NCBI RefSeq assembly: GCF_014961315.1
Contig: NZ_CP063141.1
Span: forward strand, 186,001 to 250,000
Origin: Thermoflavifilum sp.
GTDB taxonomy: Bacteria > Bacteroidota > Bacteroidia > Chitinophagales > Chitinophagaceae
Direction: 5' to 3'
DNA: 64,000 nt
In this document: one piece after another, positions 55,419 through 62,787 of the stretch
Position numbering within the stretch: the first letter of the stretch is position 1
Layout: each line of letters begins with the position of its first letter
Position numbers and translations under genes: made by a program
The notes under the pieces: generated by a model
The model's input: only the letters and a program-made list of their open reading frames with translations
The model's database searches: none
What the model was told of the DNA's origin: nothing

Positions 55419-58358
55419 TTATTTATCCTGTTTCCTCACCGCCTGCCAGAGAATGGTGGCTGGATGCAACGCGATTTTTCCCGTGCCGTCTTTGATTTGA
55501 TGCCGGCAGCTGGTGCCGGGTGCGGCAATAACCGTTTGCTGGGGTACGGCTCGCACCGAAGGGAACAAAACCAGTTCACCTATCTTCATCGATAAATCGT
55601 AATGTTCTTTTTCGTATCCAAATGAACCGGCCATGCCGCAACAGCCGCTGGGGATGACCGTTACACGATAATTACGTGGCAGCGAGAGCACGCGTTTCAG
55701 GGGCTGGATGCCCACCAGGGCTTTTTGCTGACAATGGCCATGCAGTAAAATGCTCATCCCTTCATCTGTAAAATCATCGGGGGTGATGCGTCCGGCCTGA
55801 TGCTCACGCAGCAGGAATTCTTCTAACAACAAGGCATGCTGGCCCAGCCGACGGGCTTTCTGTTGCATATCGCCGCGCGTGAGATCGGGATATTCATCCC
55901 GGAAGGTGAGAATGGCGGAAGGTTCCACACCAATCAACGGATGCGCCTCATCGATAATCGGGTCCAGCAACTGGATATTTTTTTCTGCAATCGTGCGGGC
56001 TTTTTTCAGGAATCCCTTGGATAGCAAAGCTCGTGCGCTCTGTACATGCTCCGGAATCTCCACTTCGTAGCCCAAGGCTTCGAGCAGCCATATGGTATGC
56101 ATGCCGGCTTCCACATCCTGGTAGTTGGTGAACTCGTCGTTGAACAGGTACACCTTGCCTTTCCGCTTTTCAGGCGGAATGGCAGGCGGCGTTCGCTTTG
56201 TCCACCATTGGTTCAACGTAAACGGATGCAGGGCGGGCAGGCTGCGCTGTGGGGCAAAGCCCACCATTCGCTTGAAGACGCCCGAAGTGAGCGGTTGCTT
56301 GATGAGAAAATTATACAGGCCGGGTAGGCGTGCCGCCCATGCGGTGAGCGTAGCAAAATGTCCGATAAGCCGGCTGCGGAAGGGCACTCCATTGGCATCG
56401 TAATACTGTTGCAAAAATTCCATCTTCAGCTTGGCCACATCCACATTCGACGGGCATTCCGACTTACAGCCCTTGCAGAGCAAGCACAGGTCCATCACCT
56501 CATAAATCTCTTGATGATTAAAGCGGTTAGACTGGGTGGAATGGGTCAGGAACTCCCGCAGGATATTGGCACGAGCGCGTGTGGTGTCTTTTTCATATCG
56601 TGTGGCCATGTAGCTGGGACACATGGTGCCGCCGCTGAGATGCGTTTTGCGGCATTCACCTGTGCCGTTGCATTGCTCGGCATGTTGCAGTATACTCACC
56701 GGTCCGAAGTCGAAATAAGTACGGATTTCCGGATCTTGCTGGTCGGGCGCATAGCGCAACATGGTGTCCATGGGCGGCGTGTCGATGATTTTACCCGGAT
56801 TAAACACGTTTTGTGGATCCCAGGTATATTTAAGCTGGCGCATGAGGGCGTAATTTTTCTCACCCACCATGCGACGGATGAACTCACCCCGCAGCCGCCC
56901 ATCGCCATGTTCGCCGCTCAGGGAACCCTGATATTTTTTCACCAGGGCGGCAATTTCTTCGGCGATTACCCGAAACATTCGCTGCCCTTCACGCGATTTC
57001 AGGTTGAGGATTGGCCGCAGGTGCAGCTCTCCGGAGCCCGCATGCGCATAATGCACCGAATAGAGTTGATATTTCTGCAGGATCTGGTTGAACTCCCGAA
57101 TGTACTCCGGCAAATCTTCCACCGATACAGCCGTATCTTCAATCACAGGCACGGGCTTATCATCGCCCTGAATATTGCCCAGCAGTCCCAGTCCGGCTTT
57201 ACGCAATGCCCATACCTTACCCGCATCGGCGCCTGTTACCAGCGGATAAGCATATCCCAGGCCCGCCTGTTGCCAGTCGGCAATCAATGCATCGGCGGCG
57301 GCTTTCACTTCTTCCATCGTTTCTCTGCGGAATTCCACAATGAGAATGGCCTGCGGCTTCCCCTGCACAAAAAAGCTGTATTTGCGGTATTCGATATTTT
57401 CTTCCGTACAGGAAAGAATATAATGATCGATGAGTTCACTGGCGCCGGGCTTGTGTTTCATGGCTATCACATTAGCCCGCAACGATTCGTCGATGGTATG
57501 AAAATGTCCGCATACCAATCCAATCTCTTTCGGGGGCAGAGGTACAATATTCAGCTTGATCTCGGTGAGCAAGGCCAGCGTACCCTCTGAGCCGGCGATG
57601 AGCTTACAGAAATTAAACGCTTCGCCATCGGGCTTGAACGGCACCATCTGTAACAGCCGATCCAGCGCATAACCGGTATTGCGGCGGGTGACTTCTTTTT
57701 TCGGGAATTCGCGGATGATTTCCTGCTGCACAAGCGGATCGCTCAGCGCATCGCGGATCTGGCTGTAGATAGCCGCTTCCAGTGGATGCGACGAACGACA
57801 GCGCGCGTGAAAACCTTCCTTGTCGAGTGGCCCAAACTGCACTTCCGTGCCATCGCTCAATATTGCTTTTACTTCGAGAAGATGATCGCGTGTAGTGCCA
57901 TATACCACTGAATTGCTCCCACAGGAATTATTGCCCACCATCCCGCCAATCATCGCCCGATTGGCTGTGGACGTTTCGGGAGCAAACATCAACCCATAAG
58001 GCTTCAGATACATGTTCAGCTCGTCGCGAATCACACCGGGTTGCACGCGCACCCAGCGTTCTTCGGGATTCACTTCAAGGATCTGAGTGAAATATCTGGA
58101 CATATCCACCACAATCCCATGGCCCACAACCTGTCCGGCCAGCGAGGTGCCGGCCGTCCGTGGAATGATGGAGGTATTCTCAGCACGAGCGAATAACACC
58201 AGTTTTTTCAGGTCTTCTACCGTCTTCGGATAAGCAACCGCCAGCGGTAACTCCCGGTAAGCCGAGGCATCGGTGGCATATAAGCTCCGCATGGTGAGAT
58301 CGAAGTACAATTCCCCTTCCAATCGCCGGGCAAGCCCACGCAGCTTTTCTGGATTCAT
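55419..58358 (-). CDS. FAD-linked oxidase with 4Fe-4S and CCG domains (D-2-hydroxyacid dehydrogenase, YdiJ-like)
   Basis: 979 residues in three parts. The N-terminal half is a vanillyl-alcohol-oxidase type FAD domain: PRTAGTSLAGQVVGHGIVVDMS and GGMVGNNSCGSNSVVYGTTRDH, then a substrate cap and GSGELHLRPILNL, SGEHGDGRLRGEF. Next is a ferredoxin-like region with CNGTGECRK, GTMCPSYMATR and CLLCKGCKSECPSNVDVAKLK. The C-terminus carries cysteine motifs of the GlcF/CCG kind (LLHGHCQQKALVG, PSGCCGMAGSFGYEKEHYD). The layout is that of large D-lactate or D-2-hydroxyglutarate dehydrogenases feeding electrons to quinone or another carrier. Substrate not readable. Confidence 0.88.
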   Translation of the reverse strand: MNPEKLRGLARRLEGELYFDLTMRSLYATDASAYRELPLAVAYPKTVEDLKKLVLFARAENTSIIPRTAGTSLAGQVVGHGIVVDMSRYFTQILEVNPEERWVRVQPGVIRDELNMYLKPYGLMFAPETSTANRAMIGGMVGNNSCGSNSVVYGTTRDHLLEVKAILSDGTEVQFGPLDKEGFHARCRSSHPLEAAIYSQIRDALSDPLVQQEIIREFPKKEVTRRNTGYALDRLLQMVPFKPDGEAFNFCKLIAGSEGTLALLTEIKLNIVPLPPKEIGLVCGHFHTIDESLRANVIAMKHKPGASELIDHYILSCTEENIEYRKYSFFVQGKPQAILIVEFRRETMEEVKAAADALIADWQQAGLGYAYPLVTGADAGKVWALRKAGLGLLGNIQGDDKPVPVIEDTAVSVEDLPEYIREFNQILQKYQLYSVHYAHAGSGELHLRPILNLKSREGQRMFRVIAEEIAALVKKYQGSLSGEHGDGRLRGEFIRRMVGEKNYALMRQLKYTWDPQNVFNPGKIIDTPPMDTMLRYAPDQQDPEIRTYFDFGPVSILQHAEQCNGTGECRKTHLSGGTMCPSYMATRYEKDTTRARANILREFLTHSTQSNRFNHQEIYEVMDLCLLCKGCKSECPSNVDVAKLKMEFLQQYYDANGVPFRSRLIGHFATLTAWAARLPGLYNFLIKQPLTSGVFKRMVGFAPQRSLPALHPFTLNQWWTKRTPPAIPPEKRKGKVYLFNDEFTNYQDVEAGMHTIWLLEALGYEVEIPEHVQSARALLSKGFLKKARTIAEKNIQLLDPIIDEAHPLIGVEPSAILTFRDEYPDLTRGDMQQKARRLGQHALLLEEFLLREHQAGRITPDDFTDEGMSILLHGHCQQKALVGIQPLKRVLSLPRNYRVTVIPSGCCGMAGSFGYEKEHYDLSMKIGELVLFPSVRAVPQQTVIAAPGTSCRHQIKDGTGKIALHPATILWQAVRKQDK

Positions 58359-58753
58359 ACAGGTTTTATCATTTTCTAAAAATACCGCAAAATACCGCGC
58401 TAAAATTACAAGGAATTTTCAATCGCTGCGGTAAACCCGAACGCACTTGCATATCATCGGAAACTCGCTTGACAGATAAAACTACCCCTTAAGGATATCT
58501 TGAAAGATAAGACCTCTGTAAAGACAAAGAAAACCTACATCAGCAGGGTTTTGATACAAGACAGTAAGCAATCATTGGGTGGATATGTGATGCGATGAAA
58601 TCAAAATGTCCTGTTCAGATGATGCATCATCATGAAAGCTGTATTGCAATTCCATCAATATCCTCCTCATGCTTTTGAATATCATGCTGCAACGTGATAA
58701 AATACTGTTGATGGTTTACAAATATCTCCTGCAGGATTCACCAACAACAACAT
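58359..58753. other. 395-base intergenic region
   Basis: Lies between the FAD/Fe-S dehydrogenase (which starts at 58358) and the end of queE, so it must hold the promoter of the former. A short tandem duplication of AAATACCGC is seen near 58382-58400. No exact TAnnTTTG box, no tRNA-like fold and no convincing gene was found. A 19-codon plus-strand frame with three His codons near 58622 is not supported as a gene. Confidence 0.5.
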
Positions 58754-59425
58754 TCAAGGGATGTTGATGTACTTATGCAATTGCAGGGATAACGACCACT
58801 GGGGGTGTTGCTGGATATAATCAATAATCAACGGCACCATGCGAGATTTGCGGCTCCATTCGGGTTGCAAAAACAGGTGGCATTGTGGGCTCACCAGCCG
58901 GGCATACTGTTCAGCCCAGAGAAAATCAGAATGATGATAGATAACCACCTTTAATTCATGGGCCTGGCGGCATACCTCAGGAATGGCGGGTTTGAATTTT
59001 TTAGGCGACAGGCATATCCAGTCGAAATGGCCGACGATGGGATGAGCTCCGGATGTTTCCAAATGGACCTGAAAGCCGGCCTCACGAAAGCCTTTGCAGA
59101 GTGGAGCAAGATCATACAACGTAGGTTCGCCGCCGGTGATGATGACCATGCGGGCAGGATATTGCAGCGCTTCTTCCACCAGGCTGTCCACCTCTTTTTG
59201 AGGATAGCCAGCCGTGGTCCAGCTTTCCTTCACATCGCACCATACGCAACCCACATCGCAGCCTGCCAGGCGGATGAAGAAAGCGGCTTTCCCCTGATGA
59301 AACCCTTCGCCCTGCAGGCTATAAAATGTTTCCATGACCGGCAATCTGGCCGGGTCGGCCGCATTCAGCGGAAGCTGGGCGGGCTGCACCGCAATGGGGC
59401 GAATATGTGTAGCATCGATAGCCAT
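58754..59425 (-). CDS. queE: 7-carboxy-7-deazaguanine synthase
   Basis: Radical SAM enzyme of queuosine and deazapurine synthesis, converting CPH4 to CDG. About 223 residues from the ATG at 59423-59425 (nine more bases are open upstream). METFYSLQGEGFHQGKAAFFIR is the characteristic opening; the cluster motif is C-x3-C-x2-C in LAGCDVGCVWCDVKESW, then IITGGEPTLYDL and LETSGAHP. The N-terminal lead of about 30 residues is longer than usual. It begins 11 bases after folD and is probably in one transcript with it. queC and queD are not nearby. Confidence 0.92.
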   Translation of the reverse strand: MAIDATHIRPIAVQPAQLPLNAADPARLPVMETFYSLQGEGFHQGKAAFFIRLAGCDVGCVWCDVKESWTTAGYPQKEVDSLVEEALQYPARMVIITGGEPTLYDLAPLCKGFREAGFQVHLETSGAHPIVGHFDWICLSPKKFKPAIPEVCRQAHELKVVIYHHSDFLWAEQYARLVSPQCHLFLQPEWSRKSRMVPLIIDYIQQHPQWSLSLQLHKYINIP

Positions 59426-59436
59426 CACATGCAAAG

Positions 59437-60342
59437 TTACGAGGAAAGATGCGCCGACGCTGCCTGCTGGGCATGCCGGCGGGCGGCCTGATAGGTATTG
59501 CTCAGCAAGGCGGCTATGGTCATGGGACCCACACCACCCGGCACCGGTGTGATGTAGCTGCAGCGGGGGGCCACCTGCTCAAAGTCCACATCCCCTATCA
59601 GACGAAAACCCGATTTTTTTGAAGGGTCGGGCACCCGGTTAATGCCCACATCCACGACAATCACACCTTCTTTCACCATATCGGCTTTGAGAAAAGCTGG
59701 CTTGCCGATGGCCGACACAATCAGGTCGGCCTGGCGGGTGAAGTCCGGCAGGTCACGGGTTTGCGAATGGCAGAGCGTTACCGTGCAATTGCCCGGCTCG
59801 GCATTGCGGCTCAGCAGCAAGCTCATCGGCGTACCCACAATATGGCTACGCCCGATGACCACGGCATGAAGTCCTCGTGTGGAGATGCGATAATGTTCGA
59901 GCAGTAATACGACGCCTCTGGGCGTAGCGGGTACAAAGCCGGGCAAGCCATTGGCCAGTCGGCCCATATTCACCGGGTGAAAACCATCCACATCCTTATC
60001 GGGATGGATGGCTTCGATGATTTGTTGTTCGTTGATATGGGCGGGCAAGGGCAGCTGTACCAGAATGCCATCCACGCCGGCATCGGCATTGAGCTCTTCA
60101 ATCTTATTGAGCAAAGCCGCAGCAGAAACGGTTTCCGGGAAACGAATCAGTCTGCTTTGAAAACCCACACCGGCGCAGGCTTTGATTTTGGAAGCCACAT
60201 AGGTTTCGCTGGGGGGATGATGTCCGACAAGGATACAGGCTAAATGTGGGGGGCGTTTGAATATATCTCGTTGCAATCGCCATTGCTCAGCCAGTTGTTG
60301 CTGAATAGCCTGCGAAGCGATACGACCATCGAGTAATTGCAT
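59437..60342 (-). CDS. folD: Methylenetetrahydrofolate dehydrogenase / cyclohydrolase
   Basis: Bifunctional one-carbon enzyme interconverting methylene- and formyl-tetrahydrofolate with NADP. 301 residues from the ATG at 60340-60342. The catalytic Lys lies in ETYVASKIKACAGVG, with ILVQLPLPAHINEQ and HPDKDVDGFHPVNMGRL for folate, HAVVIGRSHIVGTPMSLLL for the nucleotide, and YITPVPGGVGPMTIAALLSNT at the end. A -7 box lies three bases before the start. It is followed by queE. Confidence 0.95.
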   Translation of the reverse strand: MQLLDGRIASQAIQQQLAEQWRLQRDIFKRPPHLACILVGHHPPSETYVASKIKACAGVGFQSRLIRFPETVSAAALLNKIEELNADAGVDGILVQLPLPAHINEQQIIEAIHPDKDVDGFHPVNMGRLANGLPGFVPATPRGVVLLLEHYRISTRGLHAVVIGRSHIVGTPMSLLLSRNAEPGNCTVTLCHSQTRDLPDFTRQADLIVSAIGKPAFLKADMVKEGVIVVDVGINRVPDPSKKSGFRLIGDVDFEQVAPRCSYITPVPGGVGPMTIAALLSNTYQAARRHAQQAASAHLSS

Positions 60343-60345
60343 ACG

Positions 60346-60353
60346 CAAAGATA
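60346..60353 (-). promoter_or_regulatory. -7 box touching the folD start
   Basis: TATCTTTG on the minus strand matches TAnnTTTG exactly and ends three bases before the folD ATG, implying a leaderless transcript. No matching TTG upstream. Confidence 0.4.
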
Positions 60354-60386
60354 CGGAAGCCTACGGCCCTGCATACATAATACTGC

Positions 60387-61364
60387 TCACACCGGCAATT
60401 CTTTGCGATATTTTTTGCGATACTGCAAAGGCGAAATGCCGGTGATTTTTCTAAACACTTCACGGAAGGCTTTCATGTCTGCATAACCAACCTCATACAT
60501 AACTTCATAAATCGTTTTTCGGGTATTTTCCAGACTTCTTTTTGCAGCTTCTACGCGCATGCGTTGTACATATTCCAGCGGGGTAATTCCGGTGGCCTGA
60601 ATGAACCGGCGATCAAAATTACGTCGGCCGGAAGCACATGTGCTGGCAAGTTGTGTGATCGAAATTTTTTCTGCAAAATGTTGTGCTATGAATTGCTGGG
60701 CTTGTTTCACCATTTCATCGTCATGAGCCAGTTGACCTGAAAAAATGGTATAAGGAAGCTGGCTGTTACGATCTAAATCGGCCTGTAAGAATTTTGCGCA
60801 ATAAACAGCAGTTTGCCGGTCATAATGTTTTTCAATAAGATATAACAGCAGATTTAAAAATGAAAATGCTCCCCCATTGGTATAAATGCCGTCTTCATCC
60901 GTAATTAATTTATCAGTAACCAGTTTTACTTCTGGAAACATTTTCCGGAACTCAGTTGCCGCTATCCAGTGAATGGCACATCTGCGACCACGCATGATCC
61001 CGGTGGCTGCAAGTAGAAATGCCCCCACACATATACTGGCTATTTCCGCACCCTGCTTGTATTGATTTGCAATCCAGGCTATGAGTTGTTGATTCTGTTC
61101 AATTTCGTATTCATAATTAAACCCGATGGCGGGTATGATGATGAGATCGGCCCGGGCGATTTCTGTAAATGGTATAGTATGAATGGTAAATAATCCATCA
61201 GTTGTTTCTACCTTATGCTGCTGTGCGGCAAGCTTTACCTGAAATTTTGATGTACCCCCCGATTGTTGCCAGTAGAAATCGGCACGCCTGAAAGCGCGAT
61301 ATGTTCCTTCAACAGTAATCAGATTGGGTTGTCCGTCAGGTACAAGAATGATCAGTTGTTTCAT
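60387..61364 (-). CDS. GlxA-like AraC-family transcription regulator
   Basis: 325 residues. The N-terminal ~190 residues are a DJ-1/PfpI-like amidotransferase-fold domain (ADLIIIPAIGFNYEYE, EIASICVGAFLLAATGIMRGRRCAIHW) with the nucleophile-elbow Cys in ICVGAF. The C-terminal domain has two AraC helix-turn-helix motifs: ISITQLASTCASGRRNFDRRF and YEVMYEVGYADMKAFREVFRK. It probably binds a small ligand and controls nearby genes; the divergent SRPBCC and SnoaL-like pair is the obvious candidate target, by position only. Confidence 0.9.
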   Translation of the reverse strand: MKQLIILVPDGQPNLITVEGTYRAFRRADFYWQQSGGTSKFQVKLAAQQHKVETTDGLFTIHTIPFTEIARADLIIIPAIGFNYEYEIEQNQQLIAWIANQYKQGAEIASICVGAFLLAATGIMRGRRCAIHWIAATEFRKMFPEVKLVTDKLITDEDGIYTNGGAFSFLNLLLYLIEKHYDRQTAVYCAKFLQADLDRNSQLPYTIFSGQLAHDDEMVKQAQQFIAQHFAEKISITQLASTCASGRRNFDRRFIQATGITPLEYVQRMRVEAAKRSLENTRKTIYEVMYEVGYADMKAFREVFRKITGISPLQYRKKYRKELPV

Positions 61365-61386
61365 AAAAAAATTGATGAATGCTTGA

Positions 61387-61417
61387 TAAAGGTAGCAATC
61401 CTGCCTGTCTAAAACAA
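61387..61417 (-). promoter_or_regulatory. Promoter of the GlxA-like regulator
   Basis: Minus strand: TTG (61415-61417), 20 bases, TACCTTTA (61387-61394), one base off TAnnTTTG, 22 bases before the start codon. Confidence 0.5.
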
Positions 61418-61465
61418 CCCTTTAGATTGTCTATATCACCCATCTTATACTGCTGATTTCGTCAT

Positions 61466-61473
61466 TAGCTTTG
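61466..61473 (+). promoter_or_regulatory. -7 box of the SRPBCC-SnoaL pair
   Basis: TAGCTTTG matches TAnnTTTG exactly, 25 bases before the ATG at 61499; TTA lies 18 bases upstream in place of TTG. Confidence 0.45.
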
Positions 61474-61498
61474 TTGCATACAAACAAATATACAGGTT

Positions 61499-61951
61499 AT
61501 GAAACACAACACATCTGATTTCAATTGCAGCATCACGGTGCCCGCTTCCGCTTCCAGAGCTTTTCAATCAATTTGCAATGTGGATGCCTGGTGGACGACC
61601 GATCTGCATGGGAATACACAACACCTAAACGATAGCTTTACCGTTGCCTTCTATGGCGAAACTTTCGTAAAATTCCTTATCACAGAGATGCTTCCCGAGA
61701 AGAAAATCATCTGGCTGGTAACCGATTGTTATCTGCATTGGATTGAAAACAAACATGAGTGGACTAATACCCGCGTGATCTGGGAAATTGTTCAACAAGG
61801 AAATCAAACCCATATTCACATGACTCATGAAGGCCTGATTCCTTCCGCAGAATGTTATGCTTCCTGCAAAGAAGGCTGGAACGAACATATCCGGGGAAGT
61901 TTATTTCAACTGCTTACACAGGGGAAAGGAAATCCAGTATTGCCCAAATAA
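61499..61951 (+). CDS. SRPBCC/START-like domain protein
   Basis: 150 residues forming one SRPBCC (AHSA1-like) domain: FNCSITVPASASRAFQSICN at the first strand-helix unit, VDAWWTTD, GNTQHLNDSFTVAFYGE, then a C-terminal long helix CKEGWNEHIRGSLFQLLT. Such proteins hold a hydrophobic ligand in a helix-grip cavity. No signal peptide, so cytoplasmic. It is divergent from the GlxA-like regulator and 14 bases before the double SnoaL-like gene. Ligand unknown. Confidence 0.82.
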   Translation: MKHNTSDFNCSITVPASASRAFQSICNVDAWWTTDLHGNTQHLNDSFTVAFYGETFVKFLITEMLPEKKIIWLVTDCYLHWIENKHEWTNTRVIWEIVQQGNQTHIHMTHEGLIPSAECYASCKEGWNEHIRGSLFQLLTQGKGNPVLPK

Positions 61952-61965
61952 AATAGTAATTTACG

Positions 61966-62685
61966 ATGCATTCAACATCTTCCATCATAAACAACAAATA
62001 CCTATTAGACATTTACTACAATGGCCTGGCCAGAAAGTCGGAATGGGAATCCGTGATCGCCGATGATTTTCAATTCATAGGCGGAGATATGACTAACAGA
62101 AAACCCATAATAGGTAAACAAGCCTATATAGATGTCATTGGTCGTTTCAGCAGATTATTCACCTCCATGCGTGTAAAAGAAATGTTTGTGCACGACCAAC
62201 ACGCATTCGTACTGGCTGAATATGATTATGTATTCCCTAACGGGAAAAGCCTGAGCGGTGAAGTGGCCGAATACTGGCTAATTAAAAATCATGCACTTGC
62301 TGGACTGACTATTTATTTTGATACGCTTACATTTTATGAGTGGACCAGTTCGTTGCATATCGTGATGAGGTATCACGAGGCCTGGACAAATAAAGCCTAT
62401 CAAGAGGCTGCAGCTTATCTTGCAGATCCCTTGATTGTAATCGCACCGATTCAGGAATACCCCGATAAAACATCATATATTCAGGCTGTAGCACAAAAGT
62501 ACAACTTGATCAGAAAGGTAGATTTGATTGGTAGTTTCAACCATGGTGATGAATGTATGTTGCTATACGATATGGATATCCAGGAATTCGGTAACCTGCG
62601 TGTTGCGGAATATTTCAAGGTGAAAAACGGAAAAATTGTGCAGATCTGTCAGGTACACGATACGATGCCCTTTCGTAAAGCTTGA
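61966..62685 (+). CDS. Tandem SnoaL/NTF2-like protein
   Basis: 239 residues made of two SnoaL-like (NTF2-fold) domains in a row. Domain 1 (about 1-115): YYNGLARKSEWESVIADDFQF, IIGKQAYIDVIGRFSRLF, VLAEYDYVFPNGKSLSGEVA. Domain 2 (about 125-239): RYHEAWTNKAYQEAAAYLAD, YPDKTSYIQAVAQKYNL, LLYDMDIQEFGNLRVAEYFKV. Each repeats the helix-hairpin-sheet order of the fold. The family includes cyclases, isomerases and many uncharacterised ligand binders, so no reaction is assigned. It follows the SRPBCC gene by 14 bases. Confidence 0.8.
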   Translation: MHSTSSIINNKYLLDIYYNGLARKSEWESVIADDFQFIGGDMTNRKPIIGKQAYIDVIGRFSRLFTSMRVKEMFVHDQHAFVLAEYDYVFPNGKSLSGEVAEYWLIKNHALAGLTIYFDTLTFYEWTSSLHIVMRYHEAWTNKAYQEAAAYLADPLIVIAPIQEYPDKTSYIQAVAQKYNLIRKVDLIGSFNHGDECMLLYDMDIQEFGNLRVAEYFKVKNGKIVQICQVHDTMPFRKA

Positions 62686-62787
62686 CGAAAAAAGTACAGA
62701 AAATATTTTTCACAATAGCAGCATAACTGTTCATCAGAAGATGAATGGAGCAATAAAATATACTTCTGATGTATACTCCATCTTTCA

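Noticed and set aside
56358-57590. 410-residue plus-strand open frame
   Set aside because: Antisense shadow of the FAD/Fe-S dehydrogenase, whose frame carries clear domain motifs; no motif in the shadow.
58622-58681. Short plus-strand frame with three consecutive His codons, resembling a his leader
   Set aside because: No terminator hairpin follows and the next gene downstream on the plus strand is far away and unrelated; chance ATG-CAT repeats in an AT-rich spacer.
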